A DNA stretch of 64,000 bases from Clavelina lepadiformis (Eukaryota > Chordata > Ascidiacea > Aplousobranchia > Clavelinidae). Each line of letters begins with the position of its first letter. Within the stretch, counting starts at the first letter, position 1. Positions 33,401-44,194 of this stretch are shown one piece after another. The translations under genes were made by a program, and so were the position numbers. The notes below the pieces were generated by a model. The model made no database searches and was not told where the DNA came from. It saw only the letters and a program-made list of their open reading frames with translations. The stretch covers positions 5,456,001-5,520,000 of the forward strand of contig NC_135240.1 of the NCBI RefSeq assembly GCF_947623445.1. Direction: 5' to 3'.

Positions 33401-34609
33401 AGAATGGAAATAGCCTGAATACGGAGCCACTTGACATGACAGCGCGGTGGTTTTTGGAAGCAAACTGCTCACTTGACCAAGCCTGCCAACCACATCAGTG
33501 ACAATCTTTTCCGCTGTACAAGAGGAAGAAACTTATGAATAGTACAAATAGCCTGCAGCATGATGTAACTGGCGTTTCTACGAATCTAAACTTATGGTTA
33601 TCAAGCTCGTATTAGCATCGTAAATACTTTGAAACTGCTCGCCAATGGCTGATGGCTTTCAATTGTTGAAAGATGAAAAATCGCTCATGCTTATTTCTTG
33701 TGAGATTCTTTTTTTTGCAAAACTGTAAAATGTGCTACAAGCAATGCTTCTTTAGTAAAATTTGACGTAGATAAACTTGTCCTCTGCAACCATGGTAGAA
33801 TTTGAATGTTTTCAGTTTCATCTGAGTTTTTCTATTATTTATTTGACTAACAATTCCGAAAGCAATTCTTCAGACATTTCGACGCTTTCATTATGTTACT
33901 TAGCCAACGATCTCTTGTTGCACTTTTACATTTCTTTAATTAGGTTCTTACGTTTGTAATTGTTTGTAAACTGCAACAGAATACCGTACTTACACTCTTA
34001 CAGCTGGTATAACGATACAAAGTTTAAGGTTTGCTGGAAAGTGGGGAAATTAGTGTGAAACTGTTGTACTTGCAGGACTCATATAGTATTCATGGCTGTA
34101 ATGACAAATCAATGGTGAAAATAATTGATGGTTAAACAAAGCTTAATGACGTACCTGCTGGTGGTTATTATTCACTTAGTAAGCTTTAAATTTAAAACTG
34201 TTCTTTAGCACACCCCAAAAAATAATTTTCATTTAATTTTATTTAGTGATGAAACCTTTATTCTTTTCGACACCTTGTAATTTTGTATAGGTGATTTGAT
34301 ATTATAATTTTTTTGAGTAACAAACATTTCTCAAACACCTCAACCATTTTTTCAATCATATTCTCAGCAAATTTCCATTTATTAATCTTTATTTCTTTTA
34401 ATTTTCAATAAAAGCGAGTATATTATTTGAGTTGTTTATGATTTTGAAATATGCTTCCATATCAGACTCAACTTTTTAGAAAACTATTGTTTAGTCTTGA
34501 CCAATAGAGTATTTATTTGTAATATACGTAGGCTACTGTACATACAACACAAAAAGTCTTTGCTGAAACTGCAGAAACTAGATAATATTAATTTCAAAAC
34601 AACAGGAAA

Positions 34610-35830
34610 AGGCCTTGAGCGGTTTCGATAAAATCATGTCGAGGCTAAAAAATGCTTTGTAATACAGTTGTCAAAAATCCAACAAACCATCAATTTGGAG
34701 AAGTATTTTTCATCGTTTGAGCGCCATCGGCCGGAAAAATATTTTATCAATTGAAAAATATTACACAACTTGTTTTTATGGTCAGCGTCCAGTTTTGCAA
34801 ATTGCGTTGTCGCAAAACCTGCCCAAGCGAAGGGATTCTCTGTAACTTTAAAAAGAGTTTATCTCATTTTTTATCCTAATTGAAGTGTGATCTCTGCATT
34901 CTTTGTTTTAACTCGGACATCTTTTTGCAAACATTTTCCAAGGACCAACCTAATTTACAAACAGATCAAAGTTTAATATTTTTGAAGAAAGCAAGGACCA
35001 TTGCAGGTGATTTAAATACCAGAATATTTCAACAGCTCCTTGACGTTAACGGGTTAAACTTATAAGCTGTGATGAAGCCTATAGCAACAGTTTATTATTA
35101 GCAACATCGAGACAAAATTACCATAATCAACTAGAACTAGATATGTTGTTATGTCAGACTCGGAAAGCGATTAAAAATGAAAAAAATGCACTCATAGAGC
35201 GGTTTCGTATCAGTTTTGTGATTTCTAACCTCTGTCAGTCTTTCCTAAAACCACGTTGCAAAATGGCAATGTAATTGGATAAATATCATCGCAAACGATA
35301 ATATTTTGTAATATTTTTCTTAAAACTCCGATCATGTGATAACTTGAGATACAATTCGTGTGATGCTGCAAATTCAGTCAAGTTCATCTTTTTTATAACT
35401 CTGGTGTTTGATCTTGATAAATGTCGTACTTATTTGCAGTCGATTTAAGTAACACAAAGTTTTTAATGAAATTACAACAAGTACATGGTTTTAACCTCAA
35501 AGCAGCAGCTTGCTGGCAGACACAATTGAAGCAGGAATCAGGTTGAAAAAGAAAAGCCTTGAGCGGTTTCGATCAAATAACGTCATGTAATCGTGGAAGC
35601 CATAAGTTAGCAGGTTCGTCTACAAGCAGGATAAGGTATAGACATGTTTAAGCCAAACAAATGATTAATTTAAAGTACATATGTTTAATCGTTTGAGCGC
35701 TAGCGGCTAGGAAAGTGTTTTAATTAAAGCTGAAAACAGTTGTTGACAACTTGTTTTTGTATTCGGCGTTTATTTTTGCAAACTATCTAAATTCCTACCA
35801 AAACCTGATCGAGCAAAGTTGTTCTCTGCA
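34610..35830. repeat. Two upstream repeat units with GGTTTCGAT and GAGCGC motifs
   Basis: Unit starts CCTTGAGCGGTTTCGAT occur at about 34614 and 35555. Each is followed about 100-140 bases later by CGTTTGAGCGCCATCGGC or CGTTTGAGCGCTAGCGGC and then an ACTTGTTTTT stretch. The same motifs on the opposite strand flank copies D, E and F. Confidence 0.6.
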
Positions 35831-37285
35831 AGTTTAAAAAGCGTTTAGCTTGTTTCTTGTATTTTTTTAAATTTCTGATATTTTTTCTGGTAAACAAATT
35901 CACTTCAAACAGATTAAGTTAAGTGTTATTAAGTGTTGTTAGATTAAGTGTTGTTATCGTCCAAGCAAAAATGTGCATGCATTAATGGATGACTTGAATA
36001 CCTGAATATTGTTTCAACAACTTCATAACGATAAAAATATTCTTTTCATTTTAAATACCATGAAATATTAATTCAGCAAATAATTTTAGAGGACTTCCTG
36101 TAAGCTATCAAAACATTTACTTGTTCTTGCTACTGAAGTTTACGTTAGTAAATATGACTACTTGCATAAGGCAGCTGGAACATGGTACGTTGCCGTCACG
36201 TAACAAACAATTACAGTGGACATTTCTTTAATCAAAACTTTTCAAATATTAGTGTTGATGCATCCATGTTGCTGTGCACTACAAATGTATTAGGAAAGTT
36301 TGCTTTACAGCACTCATCAGTTTTGTAAAAGTATTTTTACAAGTTATGTGTGTTTTTTATTGTGCATAATGTATTTTGTAATGTAATGTAATGTCAATAC
36401 TGCATAACAATATTGAAAGTAGCTAAACTTTTACAAACTATGTATTATTTTATTAAAATACACGGATGTAGGAAGTTTAGTCTGGGTTTGGTGCCCGACC
36501 TGTTGTGAACCGTTCTTTTGACTGGTTGGAATACAAATGTGCGGTACCGCTGTGGTCATTAAGCTGGGACAAATGGGGTTGTGTGCTTTAAAAATCACAT
36601 AGTTCGCAAATGGTAGCGTTTCAGTTTTGCCTTTGAACAACTTCAGACTTAACATGATCGTTTAACGAAGAGCTCGAAAACAACGATGTACATGTGAAGC
36701 TGTCCGTCTAATTTCGTTCTTCTTTTAGCAACAATTATCTGCAAAGCGTCCGGACATGCTTTAAATTAGAATTTTGATTTTTGTAACATAATCTTCATTG
36801 TCTTCATTGTCATCAATTTTCCATTTCCAGAATCTTCCGCAGATGGGGAGCCTTAACTTTTGTGGAAAACATCGAAGCGTTTAACAAAGCTGTTACGCTT
36901 CAACAAACATTTGACACTGACGGTAGAATAACGAATACAGAATTATACAGACGGGATTGATATTGATTATGTTGTTATGACAGTTACCTTGTTTTCCAAG
37001 CAGTGGCCACATTCTGCAAAACATCTTTATTTTCCGCCGTTAAATGTGGAGCTAGGCTCCTGCTTTTGATGTTGTAGTAACATCTATTATATTATTATTG
37101 TCTGCACAACAAATACCAGAATTAACTCGAAATTTCTGGTGGATGATGAATCAGTCAACGCGTTAAGCAGCATTAGAAGCAACCAGCAGCGCTTGAAGCA
37201 GTTTCACTTCGACTGTGTCGAATCTTTCCATGAAGCGAAACTGCCTACGGCAGTTTCGATCAAATGATTCGTCGACAATTTCCCC

Positions 37286-37292
37286 TATATAA
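37286..37292 (+). promoter_or_regulatory. TATA box of copy B
   Basis: TATATAA about 100 bases before the ATG, preceded by two inverted copies of a GCAGTTTCGATC / GAAACTGC motif (about 37200-37265) and followed by CATTCTGTGCAAGTCATTTC. Confidence 0.65.
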
Positions 37293-37393
37293 TGGGAGTC
37301 GTGTGAAGCTTCAGTCATTCTGTGCAAGTCATTTCGAATTTGCCACTAACTCTTACTTCACTTCAAGAAGACTACAAGAGCTGTTCAAGAAAG

Positions 37394-39622
37394 ATGTTGA
37401 AGATAATAGCTGCTCTTTTCTTGCTATTTGTTGTTACTGGTAGGATGTATGCAAATGTTATGCGGAAAGTTTAGGACTGTTTGTTAAATTCAACTTAATG
37501 TGTAAAAACTATTAATAAATTTACAGTTGTACCCAAGTAAGTTTCATAACTGCTGTTGAACTTTTTTCACTGATCAAAAAAAAAAAATTACAGGCGCCGA
37601 CCAAGAATGCAGAGATGCCGGCGGAGCTTGTCTCTATTGGCCGACCAACCAGTGCATGGGAGGGTGGGCTGATAAAGACGACTCAGAGCGAAATTGTACC
37701 GGAGGAAACCACTTCAGATGCTGCATGGGTTGCGACGCTCAGTGTAAGCTTATTTTCGATCTTTGCTTGGTTCAGCATTTCACATGTCACTTTCTCATCT
37801 CATGTCAACTTTTCGTGTTGTTAAATCTGATAGATTTCGTTTCTAGGCGATTTATTTTCAATAAACCAGCCAATACTTTTAAAACGTTCATTGCAAATAT
37901 ACAATTCCCACAGGCATGGAGGAACAAGAGGACTGGAGCGTTGACGACGAACCCTGCGAAGAAGCGTTGGGAACCTGCCAAAACTCTACAAACTTCTGCA
38001 ACGGCAAATACGAGGATGGATTGTGCGGTGGACCAGAAGATAGAAAATGCTGCGATACTAAAAAGGAAGGAAGTAAGAGAGCGATTGTATGTGTTATTAC
38101 TTGTATATAATATTACCTGTTGCATTAATTTTATTTGTTTTTTCTAAGTTATACTGTTGTCGTAATATTTTGAGTAGGAATTTTCATGCACGATGTTTAA
38201 ACGATCAGACTCACCAAATTCTTCTGTTATTCAAAGTTTCAGCATTCGCTACTCTTTGAGCTTTCGCAAACATAAGCTTGCTTCTTCAGGTGTACTAAGA
38301 AAGTAGTACTATTTTCTTACTTTACTTCTTTCTACCACATTCTTAGTACACCTTAAAAAGAAAGCTTGTTTTTGTGAAAGTTTGCCGTGTAGAAGAATCA
38401 AAAATTAAGTTAACTTCAGAGTATCAACCTATGTCTTGTTTTATTTTGCTATATACTTGGTTAAAACGGTTCAGCCACCATCAGCTTCGATTCAGTGTAT
38501 TTATACTAACGCTTTTTAATATTACACTCTGTTTATTAAAACAGATTTTTATATGAATATTGTCAAACGTGTTTATTCACAGATTGTCAGTTGGTTGAAT
38601 ATGAACCTACAGCACAAGTGATGGGTTACGATGACGTGGAAATTCGAATTCATCCGGATTTTGTGACTTCTCTCGATGCAGTGGGAAATGCAGCGAGATA
38701 CTGCGGGGTTAAAGTAAGCTTTTACACCGTTGAAAGAATTTTAATGACTCAGTCTTAGGAGCAAGCTCTTGTATTTTTGACCGATGTTTGTTTCAACTTT
38801 GCCGAATTGCGAACATTTTTAGGGTTATTTGTCCAAAGTATAACTTTCTCTTTGCTTATTTGGCTTAACGCTCCAAAAACATGATTACATTTGTTCATTT
38901 TAAAATATGGGTGGATAAAGCTTGTCCATCTAGCTGAATTCATTGGAAATTTGTTTTTCAGGTCAAGGTTGTGTTTTCCTTCCGCAAACGTCGATTCATC
39001 AAGAACAGAAATCCGAAAACTGATCCTCCCAAATATTCCAACTTCCACGTCGGCCACGCAGTGCACGTTTTTCTCGAAACCATCGATGGAATTTGCTTCG
39101 GGACTTGCATTGCAGGTCGGTTATTGCTTTCATGCTTGCTTGGGATATCCTAGATGCGATACGACAGTTAATCATTAATGAAGATTTTCCGTATTTCTTC
39201 TTTATTTAAATGCGAGTTGTCACAGTACATTAAAATAATTACATGCGTTTGTTAATTGTTTAATTGTGTTAAGTGTCATTTATGCTTTGAATGTATGTTG
39301 ATGAAAGAATCTCATCAATATAAACGTGGTGGGCATCAATATCAATATAAACATCAATATAAACGTGATTATTTTTCTAAACTTGTTTTTTGTTTAAAAG
39401 ATCGATCAAGTAGTAGTTTGTATAGAATGTTTTGAAATAACTTGATTGTGATGTCACAACGTAGACGCGGAGAAACCAGGCGCTGGATGTTTCACGAATC
39501 GTCTCACATTAGCGGGCTTGAACTGGGGAGGAAAAGAACTTCCTTTCGACATCGATGACGGATTCAACAGTGACGTCACCGCTTGGAAAAACCTCTTCAA
39601 AGAGCTAAAAGACGTCTGCTAA
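37394..39622 (+). CDS. Secreted protein with two defensin-like cassettes and a degenerate M15-like domain, copy B
   Basis: Six exons: 37394-37439, 37594-37743, 37914-38072, 38583-38713, 38962-39115, 39465-39622; 265 residues. Signal peptide 1-16 (MLKIIAALFLLFVVTG). Cassette 1 (residues 17-66) has C21, C28, C36, C50, C58, C59; cassette 2 (67-118) has C80, C87, C94, C103, C111, C112. Both show a C-x6-C-x6/7-C-x8-13-C-x7-CC pattern like beta-defensins. The C-terminal domain (about 125-265) follows the M15 order: helix SLDAVGNAARYCG, strand and Arg in VVFSFRKRR (Arg170), the SNFHVGHAVH motif (188-197), and LNWGGKELPF (232-241). In canonical M15 motifs (SxHxxGxAxD, later a His) the ligands are His, Asp and His. 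Here they read Phe190, His197 and apparently Gly246, so normal zinc catalysis is unlikely. AATAAA lies at 40249. A foldback element sits in the 3' untranslated region. Confidence 0.78.
38261..38380. repeat. Hairpin-forming inverted repeat in intron 3 of copy B
   Basis: Arms of about 41 bases (38261-38301 and 38340-38380) share GGTGTACTAAGAA and AAGCTTG blocks on opposite strands, around a pyrimidine-rich loop. It is absent from intron 3 of D, E and F, so it looks like a small MITE-type insertion. Confidence 0.6.
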
Positions 39623-39674
39623 ATCGTCGCCGCGATTCGATGCATAACTTCCGGCAGCCAACATTAATATAACC

Positions 39675-40189
39675 GGGAGCACGACATATGGCCGCGGGAA
39701 AGTGGCCGCGAACAAACTCACCGGGGTCAACTGAACGTGACGTAAATTGACCGCAGACAAACTGACTGTGACATAAACTGGCCGGCGATCAAATTAACCG
39801 TCGATAAATTGGCCGGCGATCAAATTAACCGGCGACAAATTGGCCGTCAAAAGGTCAAAATTTTAAACTCGGTAGTATATGATATGTAAAGTAAATATTT
39901 GTTTGTAACTATTTCCTTTGTTTTTAACAAAATTGTTTTTTATTTCAATACACATTGAAACGTTTATTGAAATAAACAGAAGTGACTAGATAGTGAATTA
40001 GAATTTTGACCTTTTGACGGCCAATTTGTCGTCGGTTAATTTGATCGCCGGCCAATTTATCGACGGTTAATTTGATCGCCGGCCAGTTTATGTCACAGTC
40101 AGTTTGTCTGCGGTCAATTTACGTCACGTTCAGTTGACCCCGGTGAGTTTGTTCGCGGCCACTTTCCCGCGGCCATATGTCGTGGAACC
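39675..40189. mobile_element. Foldback element with 9-bp target repeats (Mutator-like?)
   Basis: Long inverted arms (about 39675-39862 and 40003-40189) surround a 140-base spacer. Flanks AATATAACC occur at 39666-39674 and 40190-40198, and the uninterrupted form of this 3' region is seen after other family members. Within each arm a CCGGCGATCAAATTAACCG unit is repeated. The ends are GGGAGCACGAC and, reversed, GGTTCCACGAC. A 9-bp duplication with long arms fits Mutator-like foldback elements. No coding capacity. It lies in the copy B 3' untranslated region, before its polyadenylation signal. Confidence 0.7.
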
Positions 40190-40259
40190 AATATAACCCG
40201 ACCTTGGTTGAACGGATTTGTGTGTTGTTTTGTTAAAGATGAATCGGAAATAAAATATG

Positions 40260-42726
40260 GACAAAAACTATCGTGTAAAGAAATGATATATGTTTGATTT
40301 TTGTTCTTCAAAAAGTAATAACCCGGTTAAAAACAATAAAAATATGTAGACAGGAAATGCTTTTGAACATTTCATGTTACAGTTGTAACGAGAATTCTCT
40401 CGTTCATGAAGCCAGGCTAAAATTTCACGTTTATGGCGAACCGCAACACCCTTTTGTGAGTATAGACAACTATTTAGTCATAGTGTGTAGCGTCTTCACC
40501 GTAATAAAACAAACCGATGATCTTTACAAAAGCCACATTTAATCGGTCACAGCCAGCCACTGACTAACCCCAGCAAAAGACAACCACAACGTTTATATTT
40601 ATCGAAGGTGTCAAATACAGTAATAAAAAGATTAAAACAAACGCTTAAAAGATGCTAAGTGATAGCAAGGGACAAGCAGAAAGGGGACCTGCCATCAGTT
40701 CTTGCATTAGGTCTATATTATATTATAATACTTCGGTGTTTACACAGGTAACTTTAATCTCGAAGCAGACTCACGCAATCACGAATTTTCTGCCCTTGGA
40801 AATATCTAGTTTTTGTCTTGTAATATAGCGCTGAAAAAGCCTCGGGCAATTTCGGTTAGGTTAACTTCTTAATTATTATCTTAGGCCAAAAGATGTGTGT
40901 GACCAAACCAATTAACATTTCAGGATGTTTTGTAAATGACCCTACCTTAATGCGTTTGATACGATCGTTTAAAATCTGAATACGTATGCACAATGCACCT
41001 GTTATAACTATTCACAACAAAGCATGACGGATATATTTTCAGTACTCAGTGACGTTTCATTCTGCCCAGTGTAATTATATAACGACTGCGGCGTCAGAAT
41101 ATATCGAGAAATAACCAAAAACTTTGTCTTCTTTCAAATTGAGTCTTGAGTCTTGTAAACATTTTCACATTGTCGAGATGTCAAATCATTTCGGGTAATT
41201 CTAAATCTCGTCCTGTATCAGTTGTTGATTTCAATCGTATTCCAAGTTAGTTAGTTTTTGACTAGAAGCCTACCTCAATTGAACAATGTTCTATTAACCA
41301 TTAAATTAAAATGTTTGAGAAACATCAAACATCAAAAATTGGAAATTGTTTGCCAAAAAAATAATGAAATGACTCAGATAAAACTAAAAAAATCTGAATT
41401 TTGTCAAAATTGCAAAAAATCGTTGAAGAAGGCAATTGCACAATGCCGAATGCATAAAACACATTGCACAATGCCTAAGGCACGTTGCACAATGCGCAAT
41501 GCATATTGCATATTGCACGTTGCACATTGAAATCAAAACATTAACCGTTGGCGCATAAGCTCAAATCATTAACGATGCTATTTTGAGCCAAAACAATTAC
41601 GAGCGACCGGAATAAAATGATCGTTGGTTTCGTTTCCAGCTTGAGAGCTGATATGTGACTTTTGAAACTTCACGAACAAGCAATTATTGACGAGACTGTC
41701 TCGTGGTTTTAGGAAATGTGTTTTTCTACATTAATTAAAAGTTTATTTTTCGTGAAACTTTACCGCCAACTTTCAGTCCCGGCTGCGTCTTTGTTTGACT
41801 TGAAATCGCGAATAAAGTGACATCACATGTTGGTTCATTTTGACCTAGAGTAACCTGTAACTACGAGTTCATTCAACCGATTAAAATTCAAATAAATTGT
41901 GCAAATGCTTGACGAAAGCCAATAAGCGAATATAATGAAACCAAACTTACGATTTCTTTTCATTGATTAAAGTAACCTGGAGTTTCCAAACCTCGAAAGA
42001 GTCTCAAACCTGGAGTTTCCAAACCTCTCGAATTGCAAATCATTCACAAAGGACACATTAATCAGCGCGTGCACACAACTCCGCCTATAACAGACCGAAA
42101 AAGGGGTGGCGTGTTTGCTAAAATCATGATAAGAACACTCAAAGAACTACGAGCAATTAGAACAAAATGCAACACTCCAAGCATCAAGGAAAACACGGAA
42201 CGATACGCCTCGAACAAAACATCTGCACATACATAATTTCGTGGTTAACGCGCTATGTGCGTGTCGTATACGGGCCTACTTCCACATTAACCTGTGTCGA
42301 AAAGTTAAATGTGTGATTAGTACTTCGCACGCACTCAAACCTAGAACAAAATACAAACCTAGTGAATATATTTTTCTATTATTACTTACAACCATCGACA
42401 GTCCAGTCATAGAAAGTTGAATGGGACACTCAATGTTGATGGTGAGCAATGAAAGCGTTTTCGTCACACATCAATGCTGGATTATCTTCAATGATTTCAT
42501 AAAAGATGGAGATGGACATCCGGTTTAGTTAATTTACCACTTTAAATTCTCTGGCGAATGACTTACTTGCTTATTTATTCTCAACTATTCTTTGATTTAA
42601 GGCCAATTTGTTTTTGAGTTTTACTCCTCGATTTATCTGCCAATCAAATCGCGCAAAAACTTGTCTGCATAATGAAACAGTTTAGTGTGCTTGTTGCTTT
42701 TTAAAGTATTTGCTTGTAATAATCTC
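40260..42726. other. Intergenic region with degraded repeats
   Basis: No supported gene. A TGTAAC-type MITE relic starts near 40385. A minisatellite lies at 41437-41530. The stretch 41630-41960 is the inverted partner of 33085-33400. Two GGAGTTTCCAAACCTC units occur near 41980-42030. Confidence 0.45.
41437..41530. repeat. Minisatellite of TTGCACAATGC-like units
   Basis: About seven imperfect units of 11-13 bases built on ATTGCACAATGC. Purely a simple tandem repeat; there are no unique spacers. Confidence 0.65.
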
Positions 42727-42746
42727 ATTGTGATGTCATAATTCAG

Positions 42747-42904
42747 CTGCTGAAAAACCGGGTGCGAGTTGTTTTACAAATCTTCTCACCAAACTCTGCT
42801 TGAACTGGGGAGAAAAAGAACTTTCTTTTAACATCGATGACGGATTCAACAGTGACGTCACCGCTTGGAAGAAACTTTTGAGAGAGCTGAAAGACGTCTG
42901 CTAA
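42747..42904 (+). pseudogene. Orphan last exon of the secreted family, copy C
   Basis: 158 bases matching exon 6 of copy A, with a normal acceptor (AATTCAG) and stop, and AATAAA at 43002. Exons 1-5 are absent upstream. The LGLNWGG block has decayed to LCLNWGE. The sequence at 41630-41960 corresponds to DNA that lies beyond the promoter of copy A, so an internal deletion removed the other exons. It is not expected to make a functional protein. Confidence 0.8.
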
Positions 42905-44194
42905 AACGTCACCTCGATTCGATGCCAAATTTCCGGCCAACACCATTAATTTAACCCGACGTTGGTTGAGCTTATCTGTGTGTTTCTGAGCATTGTTCGG
43001 CAATAAAATAAAATTATAACCGATCAATCAATGATGGGCAGTCGTGAAATAAAAACAACTTACAGTAATAATTTTTACCACACCTTCTAGATTATTATTA
43101 TTCAGGTGGTTTCCCTGTTGCTCCAGGCAACAAGAATTAAGAGGACTCCAAGTGTCTGTTTATGCAGTTATGCTACAAGTTCTAGTAAAGCGAGGCCGGA
43201 ATCGTGACCTAATCCTCATTGAGGAAAATAGTTTTATGTTTTCATAAAAGTATTGAACAAGCTTATATATTACGCAGCAGTGGGTTTAATACAACATTTA
43301 CAAGGCCATGAAACATCTTAAATTACTACCGTGTTGAGTAGTTATGTTCTAATTAAGTTATAGACTTTTTCCATGTAGACAAATCTATCGTTTTTTAAAT
43401 TAAGCCATGTTGTGCGAGTTATTTTAAATCTGTTTACTTTGTCACTGACTATCTGCTGGTAGAATACAAATCAGCAAACAACTTTCGTGTTTGAAATATT
43501 TGATGACGTCATGACGTCATGATGTCTGGTTATGATGACCCAAATCTTCAGGGTCTTTATTGTCTGGTTTCTCTCTGGCGGTTGTTGTTGCCGCCACGGA
43601 AGTTATTTATTGATTTCAAATTATGCAATTGATGTTTTAAGCTTCGACTTTAGCGTCCGTTAAGAGGTTTAAAGAAACTGCAAATTTTAAAGACTAACTG
43701 CTAATTTTCTGCTGTAACACAAAATTTTAAATTTTTAGAGACAACTGGAGAAGTTTAAGAGAATGCTTTGGTCCTAAACAACACTGATTGTGTGTAATTG
43801 CTTTTTAAATTTGTTAAGAATAATTTGGCAAGAATAAGCGAAATGGTATGTAGTGGTAGCGCAACAAAAACTCTGACCTACATGAAGTGATATCTATATT
43901 TTAATTATACACTGTAAAACTTGAATATACATATATTAACACATATATATGATAAATATACTGTGCATATATATATTAACAAACTATAATACACGCATTT
44001 CTGTGGGAGCATAAAATGTTTTACATCCAGTGGTTTTGCCGATAAAATTGCACGACTTACGGCCACAGGAAAATGTCAAGTATGGACGCAGAAAACAAAT
44101 ATTAATATTAAACATTTAATCAAACAATCGCCATATATCTGCTAAGCTTTGTTTCATTTTTGTTTTTACGAATTGATAAAACTTCATAGAAATC
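42905..44194. other. Spacer, inverted copy of 28524-29803
   Basis: AT-rich 3' flank shared by orphan exon C and BBOX1-like copy 3, with overlapping TGACGTCA palindromes at about 43503-43522 and TATATA runs near 43920-43980. No gene. Confidence 0.45.

Larger units (their letters stand above)
31672..37260. other. Long intergenic region between divergent copies A and B
   Basis: 5.6 kb, AT-rich, without a supported gene. It contains two direct copies of a roughly 940-bp unit (from about 34614 and 35555), each with GAGCGGTTTCGAT followed by CGTTTGAGCGC. Part of it is related in inverted orientation to 53.7-55.2 kb. The stretch 33085-33400 recurs inverted at 41630-41960. It presumably holds control sequences for A and B. 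Confidence 0.45.

Noticed and set aside
37615-38147. Overlapping open frames across exons 2-3 of copy B and their equivalents in D, E and F
   Set aside because: They use the wrong frame or read through introns. Cysteine pattern, phases and splice sites fix another frame.
41437-41530. Possible CRISPR-like array
   Set aside because: Units are contiguous and imperfect with no unique spacers, and the DNA is eukaryotic; it is a minisatellite.
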